Below are positions 1 through 13,120 of a stretch of 64,000 nucleotides of DNA, one piece after another (position 1 is the first letter of the stretch; every line of letters starts with the position of its first letter). Source of the stretch: Aptenodytes patagonicus. Taxonomy: Eukaryota; Chordata; Aves; Sphenisciformes; Spheniscidae. The notes beneath the pieces were generated by a model. That model was not told the origin of the DNA. It ran no database searches and saw only the letters and a program-made list of their open reading frames with translations. The DNA is taken from NCBI RefSeq assembly GCF_965638725.1, contig NC_134951.1:67956437-68020436 (forward strand), read 5' to 3'. The position numbers and the translations under genes are program-made.

Positions 1-1687
1 GCAGCATCACCGACCTGAGTTACTATGCAACTTTTCAAGCCACTTCAGCAGTATGTAACAGCAGCAAACTCTCCTCCACTGATAAAATAATGGCAGGAAG
101 ATCATGCATGTTCTCCCTCCAGCCGTGGCAGCCTTGTACTACTGGCCAGAGGCAACCCTCACAAGGTGAAACCACCCTCTGTCATGACTGCTAGGCAGGG
201 AAATGCCAAAGGCTTGCAGCAGGATTAAGCCCTTGTGTTTGAAAACCATAGAGCTGAGTGCTTCAACAACCCAGGAGTAATGCTTGTCAACACGCACCCA
301 GAAGCACACTCCTGTCTTCATGGGGCAAACCGTTCAAAAGTGACTGGTCACCTCACTTGCCTTCGTTTGGTGGTGTCTTTTTGAGAGATACTTAAACAGA
401 CCAGATTCTTCTACAGTGCTGCATGAGTGCCCTTCCTTGAGTTTCTTTTGGGAGTCCAGTACACAAAAAATAAGACACCCCGAAATAAACAGTAATCTTT
501 GAAGATCTGAGTGGCAAAGGCAGCCATTTAAAAAATAATTACTAGTTACATTATATTAAAAAGGATGCTTCTATATACCTTCCTAAGGAGGGTATTGCTA
601 TTTTTGTGTATGCCTCATTCAGTTAAAACATAGCTGTACAAAGATGTTTATTACCTGATTTGGCCATTTTTGGTTTTCTTGAAAGTGAGCACAGCTTTAT
701 GACCCATAACTGCTTTGTGGATACAGTCCCTACACGGAAGAGCTACACCTCCTTTTTTGAGTAGGTTAACAGGATGATGTTTCACTCTACGTGTGGACTG
801 TATGTTGGTAAAGACTTTCTATCCAATGTCTACACACACAGGTCTGTTCCACCTCAGCTAATCCAATTTCAGAATGTGTTTGAAATATCCACACTCCAAC
901 AGCCCTCTCACTTAATAGAGTCAGCATCCAAACTTTAAAAAAAACAAAGGCAAAAAGAGTCACTTCACTCCTCAGACAACCCCAGATTTTTTGGCAAGTA
1001 ACTTTGTAAATAAGGGGTGCAATTTTTTACTGGAATCGTACAAATCTTGCTTCAGACATAGTTTATCAAGAAAGAGCTAACTTCCATCAATATAATTTTT
1101 GTCTTTTCCTGTGGTACAGAAGCATAGAGCACCTTCACAGCTGTGTAAATGTGTCTCCTCTGGAAGCAGATGCTGCTTGCCCTTACTTGTACTACTACCT
1201 GCATATGAAGGTGGAATGGTTCAAAAATACCTATATGATTTTGGAGCTTATGCCAGATTTTTTACATAAATACTTGGGACTTCAGTATACATTTCTTTTT
1301 TTTTAATCAGTATAAACATGCTGATAAGAGAGGTGATCTTCTGCCAACATAGTTGTGCTGGTAACAGTTCTGATACATAGCTGTGGTAAATACTTTTTAT
1401 TAATACAAGCTGTTTAATTGGAGCAAGTTGCATTGGTATGAAACAATATTTTGTATATATTTATTTATAAATATCTTTGTGTTTATTTATGTATTAATAC
1501 ACACTGCCCAATGAATACCAATAGTATTTTAGTATGAGACAATGTACTTATTTGTCAGCGCCCGCATCCAGCAAGACCAGTATGGAGAGTGATATTTGTG
1601 TGTGACTATCATAAACCAAGGTTCATCCAGACAAAGAAACCTGTCAGGTTGTAATATATTGGCTGAATTTGCCTCTTTACCATGTTC
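1..1687. other. Intergenic, no feature recognised
   Basis: AT-rich sequence with only short open frames that resemble no protein I know. No splice-bounded exon, RNA gene or young repeat was recognised. Confidence 0.6.
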
Positions 1688-2330
1688 ACAGATTCCCACA
1701 GTCACTGAGGTGGGAAGGCACCTCTGGAGATCACCTGGTGGAGGTCACCCAGTTCAGAGGAAGGTCAACTTGAGCAGGGTGATCAGCACTGTGTCCAGTC
1801 GGGTTTTGAATATCTCCAAGGGTGGAGACTCCACAGCCTCTCTGGGCAACATCTTCCAGTGTTTGACCACCCCCACAGTAAAAAAGTTTTTCTTATGTTT
1901 AAGTGGAGTTTCCTGTGCTTCAGTGTGTGCCCATTGCCTCTTGTCCTGTCACTGGGCACCACTGAGTAGAGCCTGGCTCCCTTTTCTTTACTTCCTCCCA
2001 TCCGTGTATTTGCACACATTGATGAGATCCCCCTGATCCTTCTCTTCTCCAGGCTGAGCATTCCCACCTCTCCCAGCCTTTTCTTGTATGACAGATGGTC
2101 CAGTCCCTTCATCATCTTTGTGACCTTTCACTGCTCTCTCCCTAGCAAGTCCATGCCTCACTTGTACTGGGGAGCCCAGAACTGGACCCAGCACTCCAGG
2201 TGTGTCTCTCCAGTGCTGAGCAGAGGGGAAGGATCTTCTCCCTCCACCTGCTGGTGACACTCCTCCTGATGCAGCCCAGGATGCTGCTGGCTGGCTTTGC
2301 CATGATGACACATTGCCAGCTCATATTAGC
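1688..2330 (-). repeat. Decayed CR1 LINE 3' fragment
   Basis: Read on the minus strand this is the C-terminal reverse-transcriptase region and 3' end of a CR1 element. The + strand shows the reversed CR1 3' signature of a short 'cacag' run followed by 'gaggtgggaaggcacctctggag'-like sequence near 1,690-1,730, then the reversed conserved blocks (for example around 1,825-1,880 and 2,040-2,060). Stops and frameshifts break the frame, so it is an old copy. The short open frames on both strands here are by-products of the element. Confidence 0.75.
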
Positions 2331-2529
2331 AATAATCCAGACTTTTCAGTGCAGATGAGACAAAGGTTGCTTCTGAAGGTGGGACCTGGACTTCCAAATC
2401 ATTTAGCTATTTCTGAAAATATCTTCCAGCCCTTTTTCCCCAAAGAAGGTGGTGTGTGGTTGGGTTTGTGACCCATTTATCTAAGCAGTGGGAGGTTTAT
2501 GTGTTCTTCAGCAGAGTGATCACCTACAG

Positions 2530-2990
2530 CCTCAGAGAGTCATAGGCCAAAAGGGGCAATCAGATCGTTTACCGATCCCAGTGTTACACGTCTCCTAGTC
2601 ACCCCTGCACTGAACACAGTTAGTTACATTCAGTGGTGTTAGGCTGATGCTTATCATCCAGAGAGCTGTCCTGTTTTGATTTGACATTCAAGACATCTTG
2701 GCTCCATCTTGTATTTGTTCCAATAACGATTAACCATAATTTAGCTATGAGCATCTAACTTCTCATTTGAACTTGTCTAGCTTTGACTTCCAGCCACTGG
2801 GGTTTGTTTGCCTTTTTCTACCATTAGCACCTAGTCCTGTCTCCTTTAGAAGATGCCTATCAAAAACCAAGCTGATCTTCTTTCAGCCCAAAGTTTTGTG
2901 CTCTTTAAATATTCCAGTGAAAGATGTTTTCTCCAACCTACAAATATGCCCCTTCATTTTTGAAAACTGAATCTTCTATTTCAAACTGGA
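2530..2990 (-). repeat. Ancient CR1 relic
   Basis: The stretch around 2,540-2,580 (an 'agtcatagg..aaggggcaatcagatc'-like block) and the block at about 2,768-2,805 match the minus-strand consensus of old CR1 lineages shared by birds, crocodilians and turtles, as I remember it. Divergence is high and coding capacity is lost. It is clearly older than the fragment just upstream. Confidence 0.6.
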
Positions 2991-4715
2991 AGAAGCGCTT
3001 GTGCACTCAATTTTTTGTCTGTTTTTTCCAACTATATCAGCTGGTCAGATAAGATATGAACTCCACCTACACTGAACTGCCTCTCCATTTTTTCACTGGT
3101 CTTTAAAAAATAGAGTAGAAAATTTAGGGCATAAGTTCGTGTGTTGACATGCATCAGGCCACTATGAAAAACAGATATGTTCTTCCAGATAATAATCCAG
3201 ATGTTCAGATGGACTGGATTAGAGACAACACTATAAAGAATTAAAATCAGCAGTCCTGCTGCTGAATCCTTCTCCAAAAAAAATCTTATTGTGGGAGAAG
3301 AGGTATGCCAGAAAGATCATCTTCCAGAAGTTTAACCACATAAGCTAGAAGCTCCCTAACAGCATGTCCGCCATAAAACCTCATTAATAGGGTCCTTAAT
3401 ACCTTGAGATGAATCTTAGAACTTAAGACCTCCTTGAACTGTGTTATTGTTTCTGTGTTCTCTTCCAGATCTCAACATACCTCTCAGGAGCTGCTTGTAC
3501 CCGTTGCCTCCTCCATGCCATGGGTCCCAATCCTGATTGACAGTGCTTGTTGTGAGCAAATCCTAATACACCACAACAGCAAACACAGCAGAGAATCAGT
3601 TGTCTAAATGAGATACATGCTGTGACTGTGGTGAAGAAAAATGGTAGGTCAAGGCCTGCAGCATTTTCTGCTCACAGCTAATATTAAACATTTTCCAGTA
3701 GTTGATGTCAGACCCACAATTTCAGCTGTAGTTAGAGCTGCAGCAGAAGAGAAGGTAAGAATTGGCACAATCCCTTTGTTTAATGACTGCTTTCTTGGGT
3801 TTGCCTTGGAAAGGCTGGAGATACTTTTATATTATCCTTTTACTTATTACTTCCACAGTGTAATTAAAGAAAGCTCCAGTCCTAGTTTGAAGCCACATTG
3901 CTAAATATTACAAAAAGTTTAAAAAAAAGGGAGACAGACATTGCCCTTCCTGCTATGAATACAGAGTATGTAAAAGAGAAAACTCATGTCTGAGACTAAG
4001 AGAAGCCACTAGCGAAGACAGCCACCAGGAAAATTGTGTACACTGAGTTTTAAAATGCTACTGATAAATGTCCCACATGGTGTCAGACTCATTGCTCTGA
4101 ATCTACAGACTGTAATGACATTTGGAATAAATTTCACTCTGATCTTATTTTCATGGTGAAGAAGAACACAAAGTTGTGGATTCTTTTTTGCTCAGAAATT
4201 AAATATTTCTGTACCCAAAATAGTGACTAGAGTAAGGACCTATACTTGGTTTGGGTTTTTTTTTTCCTCCACTGACTTTTTGATAATGAGCGACCTACAT
4301 TGTAGAGGGTTTCTTTTTCTACCCCTGCTCCCAACTGGCCTCACAGATTCCTGTGAGTCACAGAAATTTTTAAAAAACAAACCACCAAATATGTGATTTT
4401 AGAAGTATCAGTTACAGTTTCATTATCAGTTATTAGAGGGGATTCCACATACTCTCAGTGCAATGGAAAGGAGTACCCCTTTGCTCATTAAGGTACAGGT
4501 GAACGTCAGTTCTAGGAAGCTGCCTTTAATTCCAAAGCCAGACCCCTCATCCGTGTCCCTGGCTTTGAGCTGTTGATACCAGAAGCTCTTTTGATTCCAT
4601 CAAATCGGGCTCATCCAGACCCCAGAGATTTTTGTAAAATTAAGATTTCCTTCAATGTTAGGCCTGGATTTCTCCTTTAACATGCCTAGTGTTCCCAAAT
4701 AATTATTCATCCCAG
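2991..4715. other. Intergenic, no feature recognised
   Basis: Non-coding AT-rich sequence with short T-runs, for example near 4,258-4,267. No gene or recognised repeat was found. Confidence 0.55.
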
Positions 4716-4811
4716 ACCTGCCCCTAGTTATGTTAAATGGTAAGACAACTACCAGACTCCCAAACCTGCCCCTAGTTATGTTAAATGGCAAGACAACCAC
4801 CAGACTCGAAG
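4716..4811. repeat. 48-bp tandem duplication (two copies)
   Basis: Two adjacent 48-bp units, 4,716-4,763 and 4,764-4,811, differ at only a few positions. The + strand copies both contain 'cccctagttatgttaaatgg'. It is a minimal minisatellite with no other sign of function. Confidence 0.9.
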
Positions 4812-7800
4812 GTAAACTGCAGACCTGTGTTCATTTATGCAGTGTTTCTAACCCAATGTGACTGGAACAAAAATGCATGTCTTGTTTGATCTTCAGGGGA
4901 AAGAGCAAGATGCAGGGATCTGGGGTTTGTTCCCAACTCTTCAATGCTCATTTCAAATCTTGATAGGATAGTTCTGTAAAACGGTTGCGATACTTGCCCG
5001 CTTTTCTAAAACCCTGCTACTAAGCAGACTATGAATGCCAACATATTAATTAAAAGTACTGCATTAATAACACTGTTATTCACTACCAGAGTACAATATG
5101 CTACGAGGAGGCAAGCCTCACTCATCTTGCATTACAGAGAGAGAAATATCCATTTCACCAAACAGAGCTTGCTAACACGTTTACGTTGCACATAGAAATG
5201 TTCATCAGACATTTACAAACCAACCATTCAGGGTAGGAAATCCTAGAATTTAAGTTACCTTTGCAGCTCTATTTTAGTTGCTCTGTGCCTTAGGAGAGAG
5301 TCCTTTCACGATCTCACAATAACTTTTTCCACCCCACGGCCATCTCTTTGCATGCACAGGCTGCAAAGCTAGTCATTTGGTGAGCAGCTCTTTGGGCTTT
5401 CGCGTCCTCCCCTTTGCTCAGCGCCTAGCCTCACACTTTACCTACTACTCAAAAACGGCTCTGAAAATAAAATTACTCAGACTCTTGCTCTTGCCTCATC
5501 GCTAAAGCATCTGAGTATCTTTGAATGTTAGCTAATCTTTGTTCACAAGCCCTGCAACATGAGGGGGTGGTACAATCCTCATTTTACACATAGGGAACTG
5601 AAGCACAAAGTGATTAAGGTCAAAAGTTTCCATTACTTCTGTGTACTCCCAAGGACCTGATTTCTCAGTTTATTTAATACTCTACTTTCTGTCTCCAAAG
5701 CACAGTATGCATTACCTCAGCTACAGCTGTGAGAACTCAGCACTCCTTCACGTCAGACCCAAAATCTCCACCCACACATACATAATATGAGGAGCACCCA
5801 GTCAGTCACCACCTCTGACAAGGTAGGTTTCAAAAATTTGCCCGGCACCGCACAGAAATTTTGCAGCAAAGAAGAAGATAAAGTATGGTTTCCCAGGCCA
5901 GCATGCGACCGCCTTCATCAGGCGGCTGTGCTTGCTCCCGGTGCAATCCCTTCCTTCAGCCTGCAGCTTCAGAGTGAGACAGCGAGCTGGGCAGAGGTCC
6001 TGGGCGCACGGGGGATGTCCTGTTCGCTCTGCCTCACATCCCTGACTCCACCAGGACAAACGTTCCATGTACTGTGAAGGAGATGGGCGTTCTCATCTAT
6101 CACCCTTAGTGACTTTAATGTTCTTTAATTTCAGGGGGAGCGATAGGAAGTGTGGGACAAAGATAATGGATAATCCCTGGTGTAGAAATGGCAAAACTCA
6201 GGGAGCTTGAACACCAATGCAGGCTCAAGCACAGACTGCGCAGCGGGACACACATGTCTCTGCCCACTGCCTCACATTTTCTCCTTTTCATTCCTCACTC
6301 CTCCCTATTCAGATTCCACCTGCTTCTTTCTTATCCCTCTAATTTTATTCTCCTCAACTTTCAGTCTCCATTCCTCAAGCTTCTCCACCAAGCTCCAGGC
6401 TCCTTGCTTTAGCAAGTTCCAGTCCTCTTTTCTAGCCCTCCTGGATCAGTCTTCATCTCTTAAAAATTGATAATATTGGCCATTTTGCTGATAGCCTTCA
6501 TCTTCCCTGTTCTCTGTTTTCCGACTCCTCATCATAGCCTTTTCTCTGGGCCTCTCCTATCCCTGTCCCACTCAGTTCCTTCCTTTACTTGATCTTTTGT
6601 TCTCCAGTCATTTCCTTTTCTCATCCTCTATTTTAGCTTCTGGTAAGAGTTGACTCTTTTTCCATCACCAATTCCCCAGTCCAGTTGGTTTCTACTCTAG
6701 TACCACTGATGAGTGAATTGCTTGACTGAATTGCTTCCCTTACACAGTTTCTCAGCTCCTGGTTTCCCGTCTCCCGCAGAAACTGGTCTGTGTGCCCAGT
6801 TTCCCCAGCTCTGAAATTCAGTCTTCTTCAACTTTATTCACCTGTATTTTTACTTATTAGAAAACCTTTCATTTCCATTTATAGCGTTGGAAACATAAAA
6901 AACAAAGGGCACAAACTGAATAACAAGGAGGCAGTTCTGTAGCTTCCTGCCTTTAAGTAAAGGAGCCTTTGGTTAACTTTTTGGTATGTGAGGAGACCCG
7001 GGCTCTTCTTCCACAGCTAATATCACCAGATGGTATAGTCCAGGGTAAGGTGCTCCCAACCTTGCATGTTGAAACTACCCTACTCTATTTAGAAATATTT
7101 AACTATTAATTGGAGTAACCTCATTAAGATTCCTCATTGTTAGTCTATGATTAAACCCAACTCCTTGGTGCTTTCTCTCCTACCCAGAAACTAAATAATT
7201 ATTTAAGTGCCACAGTTTGAGCAAGAGGGACTGAAAGACTCCTCCTGCACACCCTCCTTGGTGCCTCAGCATAGCTTGGAGATTTCCTTATTTCACCAAG
7301 GAGGGTAAAGGAAATCTAGGTTTGCCTCTGTTCTCATCTAGCTTTATGTGGCAGAGGCAGAAATTAAACAGTGCCAACCACATTCTGCATGTGTGGCTTC
7401 CCCTGGGTCACTGGGCAACAGAGGGAATTGCCACTTCCACTCGTGCTCACGCTGAAATATTTTCCAGGTGCAAGTATTTGATCTGACTCCTGACGGCTTC
7501 AGGTCAACCAGAACACATTTCTTGGATGGCAGGCAAATATTCTGTTCACTGAAAGCAGCACGGCCAAGCCAAGGCATGGAGTGAGCTCTGTGGGATGTGG
7601 TCCAGAGACACGGCTCCAGCCAGGACAGAGGGAGGCACAGTGGTACAGCCACTGTGAGGAGCAAAGGGGAATTTGCACGTGGTCGCTCATTACAGAACCA
7701 CCTATAGTTTGACTTTTAAAAGTCTCTACCCACAAGTGCAAATAGCAGTTGACTAGCTAGCTGGGTTTGGACTGACACTTCTTTGAGTTGCAAATAGCAC

Positions 7801-10485
7801 ATCCCTGATGCATAAGTCTTGCTGTTGCCATAAGTCAGGTTTCTGTTCCAAAGAATGGGTCATCTGAGCAATTTAAAGAAAAAGTTGCTAGAACTTTTTT
7901 TACACAGGCAAAATGATGTATTTTTCCCCTAGCCTTGTCCCTAGAAAAGAATGAGCTATTTTAAGTCAGGCTTTCCCTCTTTCTCACCTCCCTCCCCAAA
8001 CACACTGTGGAGACCAACTTCAGACACTTCATGCAAAACAGATGTGGTTTGACAAACATGGAAAAAATAGGAAACTGTGTTTTAACACCAGTGATGCCGA
8101 GCAATTTAGTTAACTGGTTTTGCCTGATCCTGCTTATAATTAAGACTGAAACACATGCTATAATTTCATTCTTGAGAGATGCTGTATCAACTTTCTCTAA
8201 ATAATAACAGTGATGGCTTAACATCGAGCAGGTATACTGAGTATTGAACTAAGGCAAGAAATGGGTAAGTGTGCGTAGGTGCCTCTAATCTGCAAAAATG
8301 CTCATGCAACGGTGAATATTCAGTTAGGGGATTTACCTTTGATGAGCAATTCAGATGTTAAATTAGCTATGGACTACAACAGCATTGCGGGGGTTTTATG
8401 CACAGTTCAGTGGAAGTAGGTGAACTACTGCAGAGCTTCGTTAGAATTGTGCAGGACTTCATTAGAAGGAGTCACCCTCTCTGCCTGGGATTGCTTCGGT
8501 ACCAGGAATTTTCTCCAGAGTTTGCAGACTCCCACTTTGAACTTTGAAGTAACAGCGCTGCTCTACTTTGGCCTGTTATAAACCCTTCCCGTTCTGGTGC
8601 CATCTGTCCTATCTATAAAGGAACTAATCTCGCTGCAGAACATGAGGTCAGAGAGAATCCTAGTTTGATTAATGCCCAATTACGGTATACACGGCAAGCA
8701 GCCAAGGGGGCAGAACACATCTTCTTTCTGCAATCTCCACAAGAATCTATGACAAAGGCAGAGGGTGCAGAGATTACTTCCTCCCTGCATCTCTAGGGAT
8801 TCAATGTACCGTAGAAAGAGAACAGAGATAGATCAGATAGACAGCTGCTCCCACAGCCAATGTAACCTACCTGCCGTCGGAAGAGTAAATAGTCATAGGA
8901 GCACAGGGACTACTGGAACAATGTTTGCTTAGAGTAAGGCCCTGGTCTCTGACTGGGAATAACTAATGACTGCTATTTTGGATGAAGGACTTTTAAAAGA
9001 CAGACATGTCCAGGCTGAGTGTACTTGCAGGGGTTAGATGAGAGTGACCATGTCAGAGCATAGCTAGTGAGCCACACAGACACTGAGATCCTATCCCTAG
9101 GACTGATGATCTTGAAGCATCACAAGAAAAGCCTGAAGTTTATCACTCCATTTCATTTTCCATCCCACTGAAGTGAAAGAGATTAAGCCCCTTTCAGGAC
9201 GTGGATTCTGAATCATGCTTATAACTGATCATGACTCTGTTAGATCCGCTGGATACTCCAAAAGAGATACTTTCCTGCTCAGGTAGGGCAATGACTGGTT
9301 AAGGGCACTATTGGGGGAGACAGACTTGAGATTACACTGCCCTGGCTATCCCCAGAGTCAGGAGCTCAGGGGAGTGTAATGCAGGCAGATCTGGGCAGCA
9401 GGGATGGGTGCCCTCACGGGTGCAGCCTGCAGACTAGCTGCACGGTAGCCTGGCACTGTACCCATAAGAACAGAAAGGGACAAAGATTCAGAGGACTCAT
9501 GAAGAAGAACTGAAAACGATTGCTGAGAGCGTTGAAGAGAAGAAATTCATGGGGAATCTGTGAAAACCACCCACTCTGTACTCTGTAGATATCACACCAC
9601 GATCTTTATCCTGTTGTTTGCATTCTGCTGCTTCTATCATCTTAAGATTTAGCCTTCTCTGTTCCACTTCTCTATCATTTGTGCACGCATGTGTACATAG
9701 ATGTATATCCTTACTGGAGCATACAGCCCATGTATTACTTTCATGATAGAAGAACTATTATTCACAAGCACAGAAATCCAGCATATGCTGGTCTGTGTTT
9801 CTCAGCTGATGATGTGGCACAGGGCAATCTCTTTGATACTCATTCTCTCTCTCTTTTTCTTCTTGTACACCAGAACCACGCCTGAAATGTAGCCATTTCT
9901 TCGGAAGAATATCATAGCTGCTCCTCAGTGCACACCTAAATTACTTTATTTAGGCCAGGAAATTACAAGATGCCATAAACCTGCTGAAATTGCAAGGAGA
10001 AACCTATGTAGGCAGACATAGTTGGCCACATTGAAACATGTCAAGCCAGTGCAGCGAGTGACATTTACTGTGGTAACAAATCCCATGGAATAGTTACTGA
10101 CTATAAGCTCCTTGTGTTTCTGCCTCATGTTTTCATAAAATTTCATTACAAGTTATTTGAGAATTAGCCATATAGTTAGTGTTTCCCTTTCATCTATTTA
10201 AAAAATGAATGAGTTTGGGCAATGTCTATAACCATAAAAGGGAAAAAATGGCAGAACAGCAGAAGGAGGCCGAGGAGACCAGGGTCAGCTGTGCACTGGT
10301 CTTTTTAGGTTGTCTGACTACTGCTCCACAAGCCAGACGTGACCCAGCCAGGATAAAGCTATACATACTGTAGGTAAATCTTTGGTGTTGGACTTTCAGC
10401 CTTTACCTTGTCCACAGTAGGTTATTTCCTTCAATCCATCTTCAGCTATCATGCGAAAGCATCTGCTTAGTTTTCTTATACACAA
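4812..10485. other. Intergenic, only a MIR-like relic recognised
   Basis: No exon-like open frame bounded by splice sites was seen. The one recognisable item is a MIR-like SINE remnant near 5,535-5,640. The rest is moderately AT-rich, with C/T-rich patches such as 6,250-6,600. Confidence 0.55.
5535..5640 (+). repeat. MIR-like SINE relic
   Basis: The segment contains 'cctcattttacacataggga' followed by 'actgaagcacaaagtgattaagg'-like sequence. This matches the MIR/CORE-SINE 3' half, where a 'cattttacagatgaggaaactgaggc' type sequence leads into 'ggttaagt'. It is an ancient, diverged amniote repeat. Confidence 0.55.
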
Positions 10486-13120
10486 CATAGAATAGAATCA
10501 TAGAATCATAGAATCATTGAGGTTGGAAAAGACCTCTAAGATCATTGAGTCCAACCGTCAACCCAACACCACCATGCCCACTAAACCATGTCCCTAAGCG
10601 CCTCATCTACACATCTTTTAAATACTTCCAGGGATGGGGACTCCACCACTTCCCTGGGCAGCCTGTTCCAATGTTTCACCACTCTTTCAGTAAAGAAATT
10701 TTTCCTTACATCCAATCTAAACCTCCCCTGCCGCAACTTGAGGCCATTTCCTCTCGTCCTATCGCTTGTTACTTCGAAGAAAAGACCAACACCCACCTCG
10801 CTACAACCTCCTTTCAGGTAGTTGTAGAGAGCGATGAGGTCTCCCCTCAGCCTCCTCTTCTCCAGGCTAAACAACCCCAGTTCCCTCAGCCGCTCCTCAG
10901 AAGACTTGTTCTCCAGACCCCTCACCAGCCTCGTTGCCCTTCTCTGGACACGCTCCAGCACCTCAACGTCCTTCTTGTAGTGAGGGGCCCAAAACTGAAC
11001 ACAGTATTCGAGGTGCGGCCTCACCAGGGCCGAGTACAGGGGCACGATCACTTCCCTACTCCTGCTGGCCACACTATTTCTGATACAGGCCAGGATGCCA
11101 TTGGCCTTCTTGGCCGCCTGGGCACACTGCCAGCTCATGTTCAGCCGGCTGTCGACCAACACCCCCAGGTCCTTCTCTGCTGGGCAGCTTTCCAGCCACT
11201 CTTCCCCAAGCCTGTAGCACTGCATGGGGTTGTTGTGGCCAAAGTGCAGGACCCGGCACTTGGCCTTGTTGAACCTCATACAGTTGGCCTCGGCCCATGG
11301 ATCCAGCCTGTCCAGGTCCCTCTGCAGAGCCTTCCTACCCTCGAGCAGATCAACACTCCCGCCCAGCTTGGTGTCGTCTGCAAACTTACTGAGGGTGCAC
11401 TCAATCCCCTCATCCAGATCATCGATAAAGATATTAAACAAGACCGGCCCCAGTACTGAGCCCTGGGGAACACCGCTCGTGACCGGCCGCCAACTGGATG
11501 TAACTCCATTCACCACACCTCTCTGGGCCCGGCTGTCCAGCCAGTTTTTGACCCAGCGCAGAGTCCACCTGTCTAAGCCATGAGCCGCCAGCTTCTCGAG
11601 GAGAATGCTGTGGGAGACAGCGTCAAAGGCCTTGCTGAAGTCCAGGTAGACCACATCCACAGCCTTTCCCTCATCCACTAGGCGGGTCACCTGGTCATAG
11701 AAGGAGATCAGGTTGGTCAAGCAGGACCTGCCTTTCATGAATCCGTGCTGGCTAGGCCGGATCCCCTGGTTGTCCCACTCATGCCTTGTGAGCGCCCTCA
11801 AGATGAACCACTCCATCATCTTCCCCGGCACCGAGGTCAGGCTGAGAGGCCTGTAGTTCCCCGGATCCTCCTTCCGGCCCTTCTTGTAGATGGGCGTCAC
11901 ATTGGCAAGCCTCCAGTTGTCCGGGACCTCCCCCGTTAACCAGGACTGCTGATAAATGATGGAGAGCGGCTTGGCGAGCACCTCCGCCAGCTCCCTCAGC
12001 ACTCTCGGGTGGATCCCATCCGGCCCCATAGACTTGTGAGTGTCCAGGTGGCGTAGCAGGTCATTGACTGCTTCCTCTTGGATTACGGGGGGTTCATCCT
12101 GCTCGCCGTCCCCGTCTTCCAGCTCGGGGGGCCGAGTACCCTGAGGATAACTGCTCTGCCTGTTAAAGACTGAGGCAAAGAAGGCATTGAGTACCTCAGC
12201 CTTTTCCTCATCCTCAGTGACAATGTTCCCCCCCGCATCCAATAAAGGATGGAGATTCTCCTTGGCTCTCTTCTTGTCATTAATATATTTGTAAAAGCTT
12301 TTTTTGTTGTCTTTAACGACAGCGGCCAGATTGCGTTCTAGCTGGGCTTTTGCCTTTCTCATTTCTTCTCTGCACGACCTAACGAGATCCCTGTACTCTT
12401 CTTGAGTCGCCTGCCCCTTCTTCCACAAGCGGTAAACTCTCCTTTTTTTCCTGAGTCCCAGCAAGAGCTCCCCGTTCAGCCAGGCCGGTCGTCTTCCCCG
12501 CCCGTTCTTCTTACAGCGTACAGGGACAGCCTGCTCCTGCGCCGTTAAGACTTCCTTCTTGAAGATCGTCCAGCCTTCCTGGACCCGTTTGCCCTTCAGG
12601 ACCGTCTCCCACGGGACTCTCTCAACCAACGTCCTGAACAGGCCAAAGTCCGCCCTCCGGAAGTCCATGGTTGTGGTTTTGCTGCCCCCCCTCCTTACTT
12701 CACCAAGAAGCGAGAATTCTATCATTTCATGGTCGCTAAGCCCAAGACGGCCTCCGACCACCACATCTCCCACCAGTCCTTCTCTGTTTGTAAACAGCAG
12801 GTCAAGTGAGGCACCTCCCCTGGTAGGCTCACTTACCAGCTGTGTCAGGAAGTTGTCTTCCACACACTCCAGGAACCTCCTAGACTGCTTCCTCTCTGCC
12901 GTGTTGTATTTCCAGCAGACGTCCGGGAAGTTGAAGTCCCCCACGAGAACAAGGGCTAGCGATTGAGAGACTTCTGCCAGCCGCTTATAGAACGCTTCAT
13001 CCGCCCCTTCATCCTGGTTGGGTGGTCTATAACAGACTCCCAGCAGGATATCTGCCTCGTTGGCCTTCCCCCTCATCCTTACCCATAGACACTCAACCGT
13101 ACCATCATCACAATCATCAC
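10486..13120 (-). mobile_element. Young 5'-truncated CR1 LINE
   Basis: The element lies on the minus strand. Its 3' end is at about 10,486, marked by the CR1 octamer-type tail (several copies of 'atagaatc' on the + strand at 10,490-10,515). Its coding body runs up to about 13,110-13,120, where similarity to CR1 fades into host sequence. The missing part is the 5' UTR, ORF1 and the first part of the endonuclease, which is the usual outcome of incomplete reverse transcription. The uninterrupted reading frame implies a recent insertion. The + strand open frames in this interval (for example 10,545-11,459) are antisense shadows. Confidence 0.93.
10581..13110 (-). pseudogene. CR1 ORF2 remnant: partial endonuclease plus complete reverse transcriptase
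   Basis: About 840 codons are open without a stop or frameshift, ending in TAG at 10,581. From the N-terminal side there is the C-terminal part of the apurinic-type endonuclease ([10 protein letters not shown] and SDHEMIEF motifs), then the reverse transcriptase with [23 protein letters not shown] and the catalytic FADD box (11,373-11,384), then the conserved CR1 C-terminal segment. The catalytic N-terminus of the endonuclease and the native start are absent, so the copy cannot move by itself. The open frame continues into flanking host DNA up to 13,361 by chance: the residues before about 13,110 do not look like CR1. It could in principle be expressed only from a host promoter, and none is evident. 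Confidence 0.88.

Noticed and set aside
1596..2036. 146-codon + strand frame
   Set aside because: Runs over the reversed CR1 relic and is not a host gene.
10545..11459. 304-codon + strand frame
   Set aside because: Antisense shadow of the CR1 reverse-transcriptase frame.
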